Shown here piece after piece: positions 8,561-18,245 of a stretch of DNA of 59,709 bases. The notes beneath the pieces are model-generated. The model saw only the letters and a list, made by a program, of their open reading frames with translations. It was not told the origin of the DNA and searched no databases. Made by a program: the position numbers and the translations under genes. Source of the DNA: Bacillota bacterium (GTDB taxonomy: Bacteria > Bacillota > Bacilli > Paenibacillales > Paenibacillaceae); NCBI GenBank assembly GCA_023460795.1, contig JAEWPC010000038.1, forward strand, positions 1-59,709, written 5' to 3'. Position 1 is the stretch's first letter. Each line of letters begins with the position of its first letter.

Positions 8561-10099
8561 TTATGCTGTCGCATGATCATACTTGAAGTCCGAGAACGCC
8601 GCCGTCCCTCCGATCTCTCGGGTCGAGAACATAAACAAACCGATTCGGCATCCCATGAAGTGATCCAGCTTATAGATCATGCGATGAGCTGCCCCAAGCC
8701 GTTTCCATTCTCCGCGTTCGAGATAAAAGAACTCGCATATATCCTCGTTGTTCTCAAAGTTGCCGTACGCTTTAAGCGTCACGGCATCCCCGTCTATCGG
8801 GACTCTCGCATACTCGGTTCCCGGCTGATCGTCGACGAGATTGCCGAAGATCGACTCGTCATCGCTGTCTCGAGCCAATACGACCAGATAAGTTTGTCCC
8901 GACTCCTTCGTTAGCGCGATCAGACCGTAAGTGCCGATCAGGAAGCACAACCCGGCATAATCCCCGTCCTTCAGTTCGCAGCCGTCCAACTTCACCGTCG
9001 CTTCGCAAGAAGGTCCCATTGCGCGCTGCGTTAAAGTATTTACCGCGAACAATAAATTCGGGCTAATCTGGCCGGAGGAAATCCGATAGACCCCCGGTTT
9101 CTCGGTTACGGACCACAATGCCTTATTCGGATTATGGTTCCACTGCCAATAATCCTTTAACCGTACATCGCCGTTTTCATCCGGATCATAATGGAAGTCG
9201 TCGCTTCCGACAAGCGGTTTGTATTCGTAATTCGGCCGCGTGCTTGGAATGTCGATCGTTCTCGGCGCCCGTTCCGAGAAAACGGGGAACCCGTCTTCGA
9301 AGTTGAGCGGAACGAGAACAGGAATGCGCCCTACCGCGCCGTGGTCCTGAAACAATACGGAGTACCAATCGCCGTCCGGCGTGTCGACGATTCCGCCCTG
9401 CGCAACGCCGGAATTGAAATATCCCATATCGTCGTTGAAAACATCCCCGCCTATGAATTCGCCTTCGAGCGAATCCGCGACGAAACAGGCTTGTGTTCTT
9501 CTTCCGCCGGCTTTCGTTATATGAATGAAAAAGGCGACGTATTTTCCGTTAATTTTGTAGAGGTGAGCGCCTTCATATCCCAAGTAATAGTCCTGCGACT
9601 CATGAACGACGATGCGATTTAATCCTCCTGACTTAGGACCGGACAGATCGGCCTTTAATTCCGTCAGATGAATACTCGCGTTGCCGTGCATGAGATAGAT
9701 TCGGCCGTCGTCGTCGAACAAGAGCGAGCAATCGTGGTAGAATCCTTCTACTATTCGTTTGGTCCATGGTCCCGTAACGTCGGACGCCGTGAACAAATAC
9801 GTCTTCCGAGTGTCGTTAGCCGCGAAGCAGATATAAAATCGTCCGCCATGATAACGCAAAGAAGCCGCCCACATCCCTTTGCTGTATATCTGCTGCCCGC
9901 CTTCCAACCGATGCGCCGGCATATCTTCCAGAACGTCATAGACGTACGTTAACGTCTCCCAATGGATAAGATCGTATGAACGCAATAGGACGCACCCCGG
10001 CATCATATGCATCGTCGTGCTGACCATGTAGTAGGTGTCGTCAACGCGAATGACGTCCAGGTCCGGGTAATCAGCCCAAATAATCGGGTTAGAATACAT
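8561..10099 (-). CDS. Glycoside hydrolase family 43 (beta-xylosidase / arabinofuranosidase type)
   Basis: A 512-residue GH43 enzyme without a signal peptide, so it should act in the cytosol on imported oligosaccharides. The five-bladed propeller occupies about residues 1-300. It carries the general-base Asp in WADYPDLDVIRV (D13), the pKa-modulating Asp in FYHDCSLLFDDDG (D123) and the general-acid Glu in GYEGAHLYKING (E176). Residues about 315-512 form a C-terminal beta-sandwich (DYWQWNHNPNKALWSVTEKP). The ATG has GAGGTG upstream. It is the last gene of the unit containing the Lpl-like transporter and the DUF5060 glycosidase, which points to xylan or arabinoxylan side chains. The substrate cannot be fixed from sequence. 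Confidence 0.88.
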   Translation of the reverse strand: MYSNPIIWADYPDLDVIRVDDTYYMVSTTMHMMPGCVLLRSYDLIHWETLTYVYDVLEDMPAHRLEGGQQIYSKGMWAASLRYHGGRFYICFAANDTRKTYLFTASDVTGPWTKRIVEGFYHDCSLLFDDDGRIYLMHGNASIHLTELKADLSGPKSGGLNRIVVHESQDYYLGYEGAHLYKINGKYVAFFIHITKAGGRRTQACFVADSLEGEFIGGDVFNDDMGYFNSGVAQGGIVDTPDGDWYSVLFQDHGAVGRIPVLVPLNFEDGFPVFSERAPRTIDIPSTRPNYEYKPLVGSDDFHYDPDENGDVRLKDYWQWNHNPNKALWSVTEKPGVYRISSGQISPNLLFAVNTLTQRAMGPSCEATVKLDGCELKDGDYAGLCFLIGTYGLIALTKESGQTYLVVLARDSDDESIFGNLVDDQPGTEYARVPIDGDAVTLKAYGNFENNEDICEFFYLERGEWKRLGAAHRMIYKLDHFMGCRIGLFMFSTREIGGTAAFSDFKYDHATA

Positions 10100-10189
10100 A
10101 ATACACCTCGGTAGATTATGATCATTACGAATAATGTCTCTTGCGATAACTGAAGGTGCGCAATGGCGACTTGTCCTGCGAACGGCGAT

Positions 10190-11464
10190 TTATGATTTGC
10201 TTCTGAACGCTTGCGCGGCCTTCTCCATTTCCATTGCCGCTTGCGCCGGAGTCCATTCGTTCAGGACGACTTTATCTTGCGCCTCGAACAATTTCTGCAC
10301 GACCTCCTGGGGAAGCGCTTGGTCGGTGATTAGAAAGCCCCCGGTCTTGCTCGACTCCAGCAGTCGCTCGACTTGCGGCATCCTATCGGAAGAATCGGCA
10401 TTCAGAATAGCCGGAGCGCCGTAAGAGTCGGCATATTTGTCGACGACCTCGGCGCCGGTCAGATACTCGCCCAGCAAGACCGCGGCATTCTGCTTAGCTT
10501 GATCGCTCTCGCCATTGATCTGGAACATATCTACGAAGAGCGAAGGACGCGGACTCTCTTGATCGGAAGGGAACGAGTAGACGTCGAATCGACTGTTATC
10601 GAGCCCTTCATTGCTTATGGTAATTTCAAACCAAGTGCCCTCGATGATTAAGCCTGCCTGTTCCTTATAGATTAATTTGCCCGCGTCCGCAGAATCGAGA
10701 ACTAGAAAACCTTTCGGGAAATAGCCCTTATCGGTATATTCCTTCAATTTTTCGAACGTCTTCACGACAGCGGCGTTATCCCAAGAAGCGGTCAATTTAT
10801 TCAGCCGGTCATGAAGCCCGGGTCCGGCAAAATGCTCCAAAAGCTGCTCGGTAAGGCGCATCGTATGCCATCCCCCTTTACTCCCGAAAGCCAGAGGTAC
10901 GAAGCCGAGTTCCTTCAACGTCTGCAGTTGGGATTCGAATTCGCTGAATGTCGTCGGCGGCTTTAACCCCGCTTTCTCGTATACGCTTCTCGGATACCAC
11001 ATGCCCAATACGTTCATATGGAACGGAATGCCCGCAACCTTATCTCCGTACATCACCATGTCTAACGCCGCTTTGTTAAAGGAATTGTTCCACCGATGAT
11101 CCGCAGCTACTTTCGAAAGATCCATGGTAAGGCCATTCTCCGTGTAAAAAGAGCCTAGCGTGCCTCCGAACGTAAACCAGATATCGGGAAGCGTCTTGGT
11201 GCTGGCGGCGATTCTTAACGTTTCTTTAATGGGATCCGTATCGTATAGCGTTAGCTCTACGTCTATATTCGGGTATTTTAACTTGAAATCATCGATAGCC
11301 GGCTTGATCCATTCGCTGCTGAGCGTCCACATGGAAATCGTCACTTTCTCTTCGCTGTCGGACCTTTGATTCTCGCCACCCCCGCCGTCTCCAACACCTA
11401 AGTAGCCCATAGCGACCGCCGCCGCGAACACGATTGCGATCCATAGCCATGCCTTATGCCTCAT
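10190..11464 (-). CDS. Extracellular solute-binding protein without lipobox
   Basis: A 424-residue MalE-type binding protein (KVTISMWTLSSEWIKPAIDD at the start of the mature part, and the central GIPFHMNVLGMWYPRSVYEK). The N-terminus has a hydrophobic segment (AWLWIAIVFAAAVAMGYLGV) but no cysteine, so it is probably membrane-anchored or cleaved rather than a lipoprotein. No permease pair of its own lies beside it. It sits between the DUF5060 glycosidase and GH43 in an operon that already has a dedicated binding protein at 15171-16835. GGGGGAA precedes the ATG. It may offer the same permeases a second ligand range, or act as a sensor. Confidence 0.85.
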   Translation of the reverse strand: MRHKAWLWIAIVFAAAVAMGYLGVGDGGGGENQRSDSEEKVTISMWTLSSEWIKPAIDDFKLKYPNIDVELTLYDTDPIKETLRIAASTKTLPDIWFTFGGTLGSFYTENGLTMDLSKVAADHRWNNSFNKAALDMVMYGDKVAGIPFHMNVLGMWYPRSVYEKAGLKPPTTFSEFESQLQTLKELGFVPLAFGSKGGWHTMRLTEQLLEHFAGPGLHDRLNKLTASWDNAAVVKTFEKLKEYTDKGYFPKGFLVLDSADAGKLIYKEQAGLIIEGTWFEITISNEGLDNSRFDVYSFPSDQESPRPSLFVDMFQINGESDQAKQNAAVLLGEYLTGAEVVDKYADSYGAPAILNADSSDRMPQVERLLESSKTGGFLITDQALPQEVVQKLFEAQDKVVLNEWTPAQAAMEMEKAAQAFRSKS

Positions 11465-11550
11465 GCCATTCCCCCACGAATTAGATCGGTCTCCTGCCAG
11501 GTCTCCATCCGATTATCCAATATGCCGGCTCGATTAGCTATTGCCCGCTG

Positions 11551-13287
11551 TTAAACCTTGATCATTCGAACGGCGATATAGGGTCTCGCGGGCAGCTCTA
11601 CCCGGAAGGTTCCTTCATATTCGCCATCCAGGCGCGTAACCGTCATTCCCCATGTGTCAATCACGTCGATGTTATAACGCAGCCCCTCTTTCATGCGATA
11701 CACCTTGAATCGCGGCTGATTAAATCCATAATAATGAATGATGTACTCGTCCTGAATACCTGCCGAAGGAGCGTCCCATGCTCCTGGGATGGGATTCCAG
11801 CCGTCTGCCGGACCTTCTTCCATAATCCGTCTGAGAAAAGCGATCCTTGCGGGACTCGTCCCATGAAGAATTCCGCCTTTGGACCACCAGAGGATGTCTT
11901 GGGCGTGAACGTACGTTTCCCCGTGCCCGACATACCCGCCCCGAACCGCTCCTTCCCAGAATCTTCGAACCATCTCCTCGCCGGTAATATTGCCCCAGCC
12001 GGCGTCGACATCGCCTTCATAAGCGCATTCGTCGATCACGATGGGTTTATTCCAACGCTCGCGCCATTCATTGGCGTATTCTGCCGTCTTGTATAAATCG
12101 ATTCGCTGAATGCTGCAATGCGTGACCCAATCCCGCCGGTAATCGTAGAAGACCAGGCCGTTATGAATGGAAATCAGATGACCGTATGGATCGTTCTCTT
12201 TAATAATGCCGGCGAACCGCTCCCAATCCTCTACATGCTTCGCCCACATGAAGTCATACTCGTTCGCTAACGACCACCAGACGTTGCGGTATGCCGCCAA
12301 CCGGGCAACGACGTATTTCAGGTATCGGTCGTCCGCGCCCTTCGTCATTTCCTGAAAGCCCCAGCGATCGTAAGGGTGGAAGAGAATCAGATCGGCTTCG
12401 ATGCCCAATGCGCCCAATTGTTCGATTCGCTTCTCCAGATGACGGAAAAACCGGGGATTCAGCCTAGTATAGTCCCAGCCGTCCTGGATGGAGCCCTCGA
12501 ATGGATACTGCTCCGGTTCGTTGGCGTTAAAGGTGTACGATTTGGGAAATACGCACATCCGGATTTTATTGAACGGCGATGCCGCCAACGTCTTCAACGT
12601 TTCTTCCTCAAGCCGGTCGCCTTGATGCGTCCATGCATAGCATGTCGTTCCTACCGGAAGGTATCTCGTCCCATCCGCATATGCAAAGTGAAACGTGTCC
12701 TTGACTTTAACCGGACCATGATTGCCTCGCGCGGGCCCGGCGCAGTCGAACTCCCCTTGAATGCCGTCCATCGATCGCGCGTTGCTGCTCGTCCGATATT
12801 CCCATTTGCCATTGCTGTCCGGCATAAAGCGGATGCGGTAGACCCCTTCGCCGTCATAAAAGCCCGGCACCCGCAAACTGCGGTTGCCATGCGTAAATTC
12901 CGCATGCAAAGTAACATCGGTAAAGGGATTGCCATCTCGGGGTCCGCTTATAGTCATTTCATATACGCCCCATAATCCCGATCGCCTAAACCAGCTTGTC
13001 GGCGCTGAACCGCGATCTACGCTGGCGTCCTCGACAGATTCGAGCGGGGGAATATCACCGCGGTCCTCTGTCGGAACTTCTACGTGAGCAAGCTCCGCCA
13101 ATAGAGATGCGTAGGATTCGTCTTGCAGGCTCCATTCACCTTTAGCCCGAACGACTTGACTCAGCGGTTGCCACTTTAAATAATCCAGATGCGCCGAACT
13201 CGTGAGTCCGGGCATATAACGGGACAAGATTTGGGCCGTTTGGTCGTTTTTCAGCAGTTTTCCGATACGGGATTGTTCCGTATACAT
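11551..13287 (-). CDS. DUF5060/TIM-barrel glycoside hydrolase
   Basis: A 578-residue predicted glycosidase with no signal peptide. An N-terminal beta-sandwich of the DUF5060 type lies near residues 95-185 (GLWGVYEMTISGPRDGNPF). It is followed by a (beta/alpha)8 barrel of the DUF4038/clan GH-A kind. Probable catalytic glutamates are E343 in WWSLANEYDF (acid/base) and E420 in KPIVIDECAYEGD (nucleophile). A C-terminal beta domain (DUF5605-like) follows from about 490. AGGAGGA sits ahead of the ATG. It is co-oriented and closely spaced with the LplC-like permease, so imported oligosaccharide is its likely substrate. The specificity is unknown. Confidence 0.8.
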   Translation of the reverse strand: MYTEQSRIGKLLKNDQTAQILSRYMPGLTSSAHLDYLKWQPLSQVVRAKGEWSLQDESYASLLAELAHVEVPTEDRGDIPPLESVEDASVDRGSAPTSWFRRSGLWGVYEMTISGPRDGNPFTDVTLHAEFTHGNRSLRVPGFYDGEGVYRIRFMPDSNGKWEYRTSSNARSMDGIQGEFDCAGPARGNHGPVKVKDTFHFAYADGTRYLPVGTTCYAWTHQGDRLEEETLKTLAASPFNKIRMCVFPKSYTFNANEPEQYPFEGSIQDGWDYTRLNPRFFRHLEKRIEQLGALGIEADLILFHPYDRWGFQEMTKGADDRYLKYVVARLAAYRNVWWSLANEYDFMWAKHVEDWERFAGIIKENDPYGHLISIHNGLVFYDYRRDWVTHCSIQRIDLYKTAEYANEWRERWNKPIVIDECAYEGDVDAGWGNITGEEMVRRFWEGAVRGGYVGHGETYVHAQDILWWSKGGILHGTSPARIAFLRRIMEEGPADGWNPIPGAWDAPSAGIQDEYIIHYYGFNQPRFKVYRMKEGLRYNIDVIDTWGMTVTRLDGEYEGTFRVELPARPYIAVRMIKV

Positions 13288-13308
13288 GTCGTCGTATCCT
13301 CCTATTGA

Positions 13309-14193
13309 TTAGCCTTTAACTCCGCCGAGCTTGATTCCGGTAACGAAATACTTCTGAAGATAAGGGTATACCAAAAGCACGGGCACCGCACCAATGATCA
13401 ATTGCGCCGCTTTCACGGATCGGTCGTTCAGGTCGGCAAGCCTAATAAGCTCGGTGGTGCTTAGGATAGACGAATTCTGGAATGCGGCGACAACCGAATA
13501 AAGATAGGTCTGCAGCGGATAGTTATCGCCCTTCATGTAAATCATGCCGTCAAACCAGCTATTCCAGTGGTAAACGATAGCGAACAGCGAAATAGTAGCC
13601 ACCGCCGGAAGCGAGAGCGGCACGTACACTCGGAATAGAATGCGCCAATGGCCGGCTCCGTCGACGAATGCCGCGTCTTCCATCTCTTCGGGAATTTCCC
13701 TGAAGAAATTGAGCATCAGGATGATGCTGAATACCGGTACGGCTCCAGGCAGGGTCAGCGCCCAAATCGAATTCAGAAATCCAAGCTCCTTCACAAGCAG
13801 ATAATTCGGTATCAGCCCCCCGTTAAAAAGAAGGGTAAAGAAGAAAAACCATACGTACAACGTTCTCGTACGAAGCTTGTGTACCGATTTGGATAAAGGG
13901 TAGGCAATCAGAATGGTAAGGAAAATATTAATCGTCGCGCCGACGGCCACGCGCAGCAGCGTGACGCCGAAGGATCGCCAAAACGCCGCTTTCTCGAGAA
14001 CGTAAGCGTAGGGCTCGGACGTAAAATTCACCGGCCAGAACTTCACCATCCCTCCTTTAACGGCCGCAGCATCGCTGAACGATACGGCAATAATATGAAC
14101 AAACGGCACGATGCAGGTCAGTGCGACCACCGTAAGAAGTATAACGTTGATTATATTAAAGATACGCTCGCCTGACGTAACCCGTCTTGTCAT
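13309..14193 (-). CDS. Carbohydrate ABC transporter permease, LplC type
   Basis: A 294-residue inner-membrane permease with six predicted helices. The family EAA loop is visible as EEMEDAAFVDGAGHWRILFR (about 190-209), which contacts the ATPase. The C-terminus YFVTGIKLGGVKG is typical of LplC/YteP-partner permeases of Paenibacillaceae. AGGAGG precedes the ATG by about 8 bp, and the gene follows the LplB-like gene after 11 bp. No ATPase gene is present in this operon. Systems of this type usually share an MsmX-like ATPase encoded elsewhere, which I infer here. Confidence 0.92.
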   Translation of the reverse strand: MTRRVTSGERIFNIINVILLTVVALTCIVPFVHIIAVSFSDAAAVKGGMVKFWPVNFTSEPYAYVLEKAAFWRSFGVTLLRVAVGATINIFLTILIAYPLSKSVHKLRTRTLYVWFFFFTLLFNGGLIPNYLLVKELGFLNSIWALTLPGAVPVFSIILMLNFFREIPEEMEDAAFVDGAGHWRILFRVYVPLSLPAVATISLFAIVYHWNSWFDGMIYMKGDNYPLQTYLYSVVAAFQNSSILSTTELIRLADLNDRSVKAAQLIIGAVPVLLVYPYLQKYFVTGIKLGGVKG

Positions 14194-14204
14194 TGTAGGT
14201 CCTC

Positions 14205-15110
14205 CTAGAATACGCGGTAACGAAACAATCGATAGGCGGAGTAATAAGACACGGTAATTAGAATCAGCGACACGCCAGACTTCAGCAAACCGACTGCTGC
14301 CGATGCACTGTATTGGGATTGCAGTAAACCCATGCGGTACACCATCGTATCGATGATATCTCCCGACTCGTACACCTGCGGGCTATACATATTGAATACT
14401 TGATCGAAACCCGCGTCGAGCACGTTGCCCAAGCTTAATACCGTCAACAAAATAATGACGGATTGAATGCTTGGCAAGGTGACATGCCACGTTTGCTTCC
14501 AACGACTCGCGCCATCGATTTCGGCGGCTTCATAAAGCGATGGATCGATGCTCGTAATCGCCGCCAGATAAAGGATCGTGTTGAAACCGAAGTTTTTCCA
14601 AACATCCGATGCGACCATCGTGTACGGAAACCATGAATTGTCGCCAAGGAAATAGATCGGATCGAGCCCCAATTGCGTAAGAGCCATATTCAAAAGCCCG
14701 CTCGACGGCGACAGGATATCGATCAAGATCCCGCTCAGAATGACCCAGGATAGAAAGTAGGGAAAATAGATAATGGTCTGCGTTATTCGCTTAAACAACA
14801 CATGGCGTAGTTCGTTCAACAAAAGCGAAACAACGATCGGAATGATTAATCCCGCCACGATTTTCATGACCGCGATCGTTAATGTGTTCCATACGATCTG
14901 CCATATGTTAGGCAATGAAAAGACATATTCGAAGTTAGCCAAGCCCACGAATTTCTGATCGCCGAACAGTCCTTTAACAGGGTTGAACTGCTGAAAAGCG
15001 ATGATAATACCCGTCATCGGGATATAAGAGAAAATCAAGACCAGCAGAACCCCGGGGAGCAGCATAAGATGTAAGGGAATCTCTCTTCTGCTTTTCGAGT
15101 GTTTAAACAT
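14205..15110 (-). CDS. ABC transporter permease, LplB type
   Basis: A 301-residue permease from an ATG at 15110 (MFKHSKSRREIP), chosen because AAGGAG lies 7 bp upstream; a start at 15155 has no such site. Six predicted helices begin with LHLMLLPGVLLVLIFSYIPM. The EAA motif reads YEAAEIDGASRWKQTWHVTL. It forms a heterodimer with the downstream LplC-like protein to carry oligosaccharide delivered by the binding protein upstream. Confidence 0.92.
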   Translation of the reverse strand: MFKHSKSRREIPLHLMLLPGVLLVLIFSYIPMTGIIIAFQQFNPVKGLFGDQKFVGLANFEYVFSLPNIWQIVWNTLTIAVMKIVAGLIIPIVVSLLLNELRHVLFKRITQTIIYFPYFLSWVILSGILIDILSPSSGLLNMALTQLGLDPIYFLGDNSWFPYTMVASDVWKNFGFNTILYLAAITSIDPSLYEAAEIDGASRWKQTWHVTLPSIQSVIILLTVLSLGNVLDAGFDQVFNMYSPQVYESGDIIDTMVYRMGLLQSQYSASAAVGLLKSGVSLILITVSYYSAYRLFRYRVF

Positions 15111-15170
15111 AGGTAGCTCCTTCGCTCCGGGAAAATCGGTCCGTGCTAATGACACGGACCGACACCGTTG

Positions 15171-16835
15171 CTATTGGTTAGCCTGTTTGGCTTCTGTAAT
15201 TTCTTGAATAATCTTCTCTCCGCCTATTTTCTTCCAATTCTTAACGAAGTTGTCGAACCCGCTATCTACGTCATCGCTCCCCATAATGATTTTGGTGAAC
15301 GAAGTATATACCAGCTCGGTAAGCGAACTTTCGGCCGTAGCCTGCGTTGGCGTAGGCGCGCTTTGCCATTCGCTCCACAAGATTCGGTCCGGATAGGTCG
15401 AAGCGACGAATTCGAAAGGCGTATCCTTAGGGCCGAACATCATTTCCATCGTCCATGCGCCTTTTTGAATGCTTTCATAGAACCCTTTGGCAACGCCCGT
15501 CAATTGATCGGTCGTTCCGTTAGCAAGGGCTGCTTTCATGTTCGTGTGAGCCTCAAGGTCGATCGTCGATTTAAGCGTCCAGATCGGTGACATCTGCCAT
15601 ACGTTGTCTACATTCACATCCGACCACCACTTGCCCAGATCGGCTCCGTCGGCGAACAGCTGCTCGACGTATAGGTTCAGCATCTCGACTAATTTTTCCG
15701 GATGCTCGAAGCCCGAACGCACCGCATATACGCCGTCCGTGCTTTTTTTCAGCGGAATTTTCAGGTCAACCCCCGGTGCGACAGGCAACGGAACGACGAC
15801 CCACTCGGCTTTGGGATCGTTTTGGCGAGAGCTTTCAACCGTGCCGGCGGCCCAGTGAGGTCCGTAGAACATGCCCGATTTGCCCGAGGATACGAATTCG
15901 TAGGATTTCAACCAGTCTTTCGTACCGAACTCCTTGTCGAGCAAGCCCTCCTTATACATCTTCGCAAGCAGCCGGAGCGGCTCCTTCATCTGAGGCTGAA
16001 TGGAACCGTTGGTGATTTGGCCGTTCTCGTCCTTGTACCAGAATTCAGGGTAGGCGCCGTACCCCCAGAACAGACCCATCATTCCAGTCGGAACGCCAAA
16101 GAACTCTTTGTTCATGGAAAGCCCGATCGTATCCGGCTTGCCATTGCCGTCCGGATCTTGCTCGACGAACGCTTTCGCGGTCTTGTAGACGTCCTCCATC
16201 GTTTGCGGTCTCTCAAGACCGAGATGATCCAGCCAATCCTGCCGGATCCATAGGTGATTGTAATCGTTGGTTGAAGGCATTTTAATGGGGATTCCGTATT
16301 GTTTGCCGTTTATGGTCACCATATCGAATATATCTTTGCCTTCGGCTTCAATGATGCTTTTCAGCAACGGCGAAGCGTATTTCTCGTATATCGGACCCAT
16401 TTCATGGATCGCGCCGCCCTCGGCCAATTGCTTCAAGTCGGTCAGATTGGCTACCGGGATAGGGAAAATATCCGGTAAATCGTTCGAAGTGATCGCGAGC
16501 TTCAGTTGCTGCGAGTATTGTCCCGTCGCCACGTGCAATTTATAGGCGGTTTCTACGTTCAATTTCTCTTTATAGAGACGCGTCCAACGATTATCTTCCC
16601 ACGTCTCCCCCGTAGCTTTCTTGAGATTCTCCGCAAAATTGGCGTTGACGTCCGTCAAGGTGCCGAACTCAATCTTGATCGGCTCGCCTGAGTTTGACTC
16701 AGGGCTGTTATTTCCCTCGCCGTTCGGTTTCGTCTGTTCGTTCGCTGCCGTTCCTTGATTATTATCGTTGCTATTGGAACAAGCAGCCGTAATCATCAGC
16801 ACAACCACGATTAACAGCATAAGCACTCTTTTCAC
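15171..16835 (-). CDS. LplA-like lipoprotein solute-binding protein
   Basis: A 554-residue binding protein of the large LplA class. The signal peptide ends in a lipobox (LMITAAC, cysteine 19), then a Ser/Asn/Gly-rich linker leads into the mature domain (IKIEFGTLTDVN). The lipid-anchored protein delivers its ligand to the LplB/LplC-like permeases encoded next. The start is a GTG with GGGAGGG 9 bp upstream. The gene is preceded by about 250 bp of non-coding DNA after the response regulator, so it probably has its own promoter activated by that regulator. The ligand is probably a plant-wall oligosaccharide, judged from the glycosidases downstream. Confidence 0.92.
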   Translation of the reverse strand: MKRVLMLLIVVVLMITAACSNSNDNNQGTAANEQTKPNGEGNNSPESNSGEPIKIEFGTLTDVNANFAENLKKATGETWEDNRWTRLYKEKLNVETAYKLHVATGQYSQQLKLAITSNDLPDIFPIPVANLTDLKQLAEGGAIHEMGPIYEKYASPLLKSIIEAEGKDIFDMVTINGKQYGIPIKMPSTNDYNHLWIRQDWLDHLGLERPQTMEDVYKTAKAFVEQDPDGNGKPDTIGLSMNKEFFGVPTGMMGLFWGYGAYPEFWYKDENGQITNGSIQPQMKEPLRLLAKMYKEGLLDKEFGTKDWLKSYEFVSSGKSGMFYGPHWAAGTVESSRQNDPKAEWVVVPLPVAPGVDLKIPLKKSTDGVYAVRSGFEHPEKLVEMLNLYVEQLFADGADLGKWWSDVNVDNVWQMSPIWTLKSTIDLEAHTNMKAALANGTTDQLTGVAKGFYESIQKGAWTMEMMFGPKDTPFEFVASTYPDRILWSEWQSAPTPTQATAESSLTELVYTSFTKIIMGSDDVDSGFDNFVKNWKKIGGEKIIQEITEAKQANQ

Positions 16836-17084
16836 TTGCTTTCGCCCTCCCGAATCGTCTATTGTTCCCCCGACATTCTCGTTCGCTACGCTCCTTTCCG
16901 ACGGGTTATCTTAATACTAATTACCGCGGGCGAAAGGCGGTATGAACCGATTCGACTCTTTCAATCGTTATTTTTCCTTTTTTGCGCGCTGACATCGTTC
17001 GATAGGCTTTAACGGTTCGATTTATGACTTTTCCTATCTTTTTTTTCCTATCTTTTTTTCCTAGGCGATGCCTGTATCGACTCA
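16836..17084 (-). promoter_or_regulatory. Intergenic region ahead of the Lpl-type transporter operon
   Basis: About 250 bp between the response regulator stop and the lplA-like start. It holds a homopurine tract on the minus strand (near 17030-17062) in which AGGAAAAAAAGAT is repeated in tandem, then unremarkable sequence. I see no gene and no clear sigma-A promoter. It is the natural place for binding of the AraC-type regulator encoded upstream. Confidence 0.4.
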
Positions 17085-18245
17085 TTATTGATTACGATAA
17101 TCGTGAGGCGTGACTCCGGTCCGCAGCTTGAATAGTCTACTGAAGTAATGCGGATTCGTATAACCGACCTCCGCGGCGATGTCATAGACTTTACGGGTGG
17201 TGTCGCGGAGCAGCCTTTGCGCATGCTCCATTTTGTTGCGGGTAATATAGTCGATGAAATTCTCGCCGATTTCCTTCTGAAAGATTCGGCTTAAATAACC
17301 GGGACTTACGTGGAGGGAATTCGCCACCTTCGCGAGACCGATATCCTCCAACAGATTCTCGTCAATATAAGCCTTGGCATGACGGACGATCAGATTGTCG
17401 CATTGCTCGTTATTCGGCAGCTGGACCAACGCCTCCAAGTAGGCGTCCGGCAATTGTTCCAAAGCCGAATACGTACTGCTCGAGCCATGGATTACCGCCA
17501 GATTGAGAAGCTCGATCACCTTTTTCCGCAAGTTGTCCAAATACTTAAGTTTATTCGTATGACCGCTCTTAGCCGTCTCGGGAGCCATCCATATCACTTC
17601 GCGGAAGTTGCGATGAAAGACTAGCCCCCCCCAATCCTTCCCGACGTATTCCTCGATTAAGTGACGCATGGCCTGGAATCTCAGATTGCCGTTCTCGCTG
17701 TCGGCAAGCGCGTCGTCGCGTTTGCGAAAGACGGTCAACCAGAACCCGGAAGCGAGCAGGGTCTCGTCCGGCAGCCTTGCGTCCTGGGGAAAAGTATACT
17801 TGTCCAGCAGCGACAAAAGGTATTGATCCCAATCAACGGCAGGGATTTCGGATCTCGTTCCGCCGGTCTCCTCCAGCTTACCTATCGCTTTCCGCAGCGC
17901 ATCCCTAATCTCGGTCTCGTCCATGGTCGGCTTATGGATATAGTCCACCGCCCCGAGTCTCAGCGCTTCCTGGATATAAGCGAACGTATCGTAGCTGGTC
18001 AGGAAGATGATCGGGATCTCCGGCTTTCTCTCTTTAATCCGCTTAGATAGCTCCAAACCATTGATTCCGGGCATCCGTATATCCGTCATCACGATATGAA
18101 TTTGTTCGCTATCCAATATTTCGAGCGCCTCCTCCCCGCTGGAAGCTTCGAACTTCCAACGAATGCCGCAGCTCTCCCAATCCAATAAATAACGCAAACC
18201 GATGCGAACGATGGATTCATCCTCTACTACCAGCATATTCCACAT
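17085..18245 (-). CDS. YesN-type response regulator with AraC output domain
   Basis: A 386-residue two-component response regulator. The receiver domain occupies residues 1-120, with the acidic pair E9/D-region VVEDES and the phospho-acceptor Asp55 in IVMTDIRMPG. Two AraC HTH motifs lie in the last 100 residues (GLAKVANSLHVSPGYLSRIF and TTRKVYDIAAEVGYTNPHYF). Its start overlaps the end of the sensor kinase gene by 29 bp, with GGGGGG about 7 bp ahead of the ATG. It should activate the sugar transport and glycosidase genes that follow on the same strand. Confidence 0.93.
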   Translation of the reverse strand: MWNMLVVEDESIVRIGLRYLLDWESCGIRWKFEASSGEEALEILDSEQIHIVMTDIRMPGINGLELSKRIKERKPEIPIIFLTSYDTFAYIQEALRLGAVDYIHKPTMDETEIRDALRKAIGKLEETGGTRSEIPAVDWDQYLLSLLDKYTFPQDARLPDETLLASGFWLTVFRKRDDALADSENGNLRFQAMRHLIEEYVGKDWGGLVFHRNFREVIWMAPETAKSGHTNKLKYLDNLRKKVIELLNLAVIHGSSSTYSALEQLPDAYLEALVQLPNNEQCDNLIVRHAKAYIDENLLEDIGLAKVANSLHVSPGYLSRIFQKEIGENFIDYITRNKMEHAQRLLRDTTRKVYDIAAEVGYTNPHYFSRLFKLRTGVTPHDYRNQ

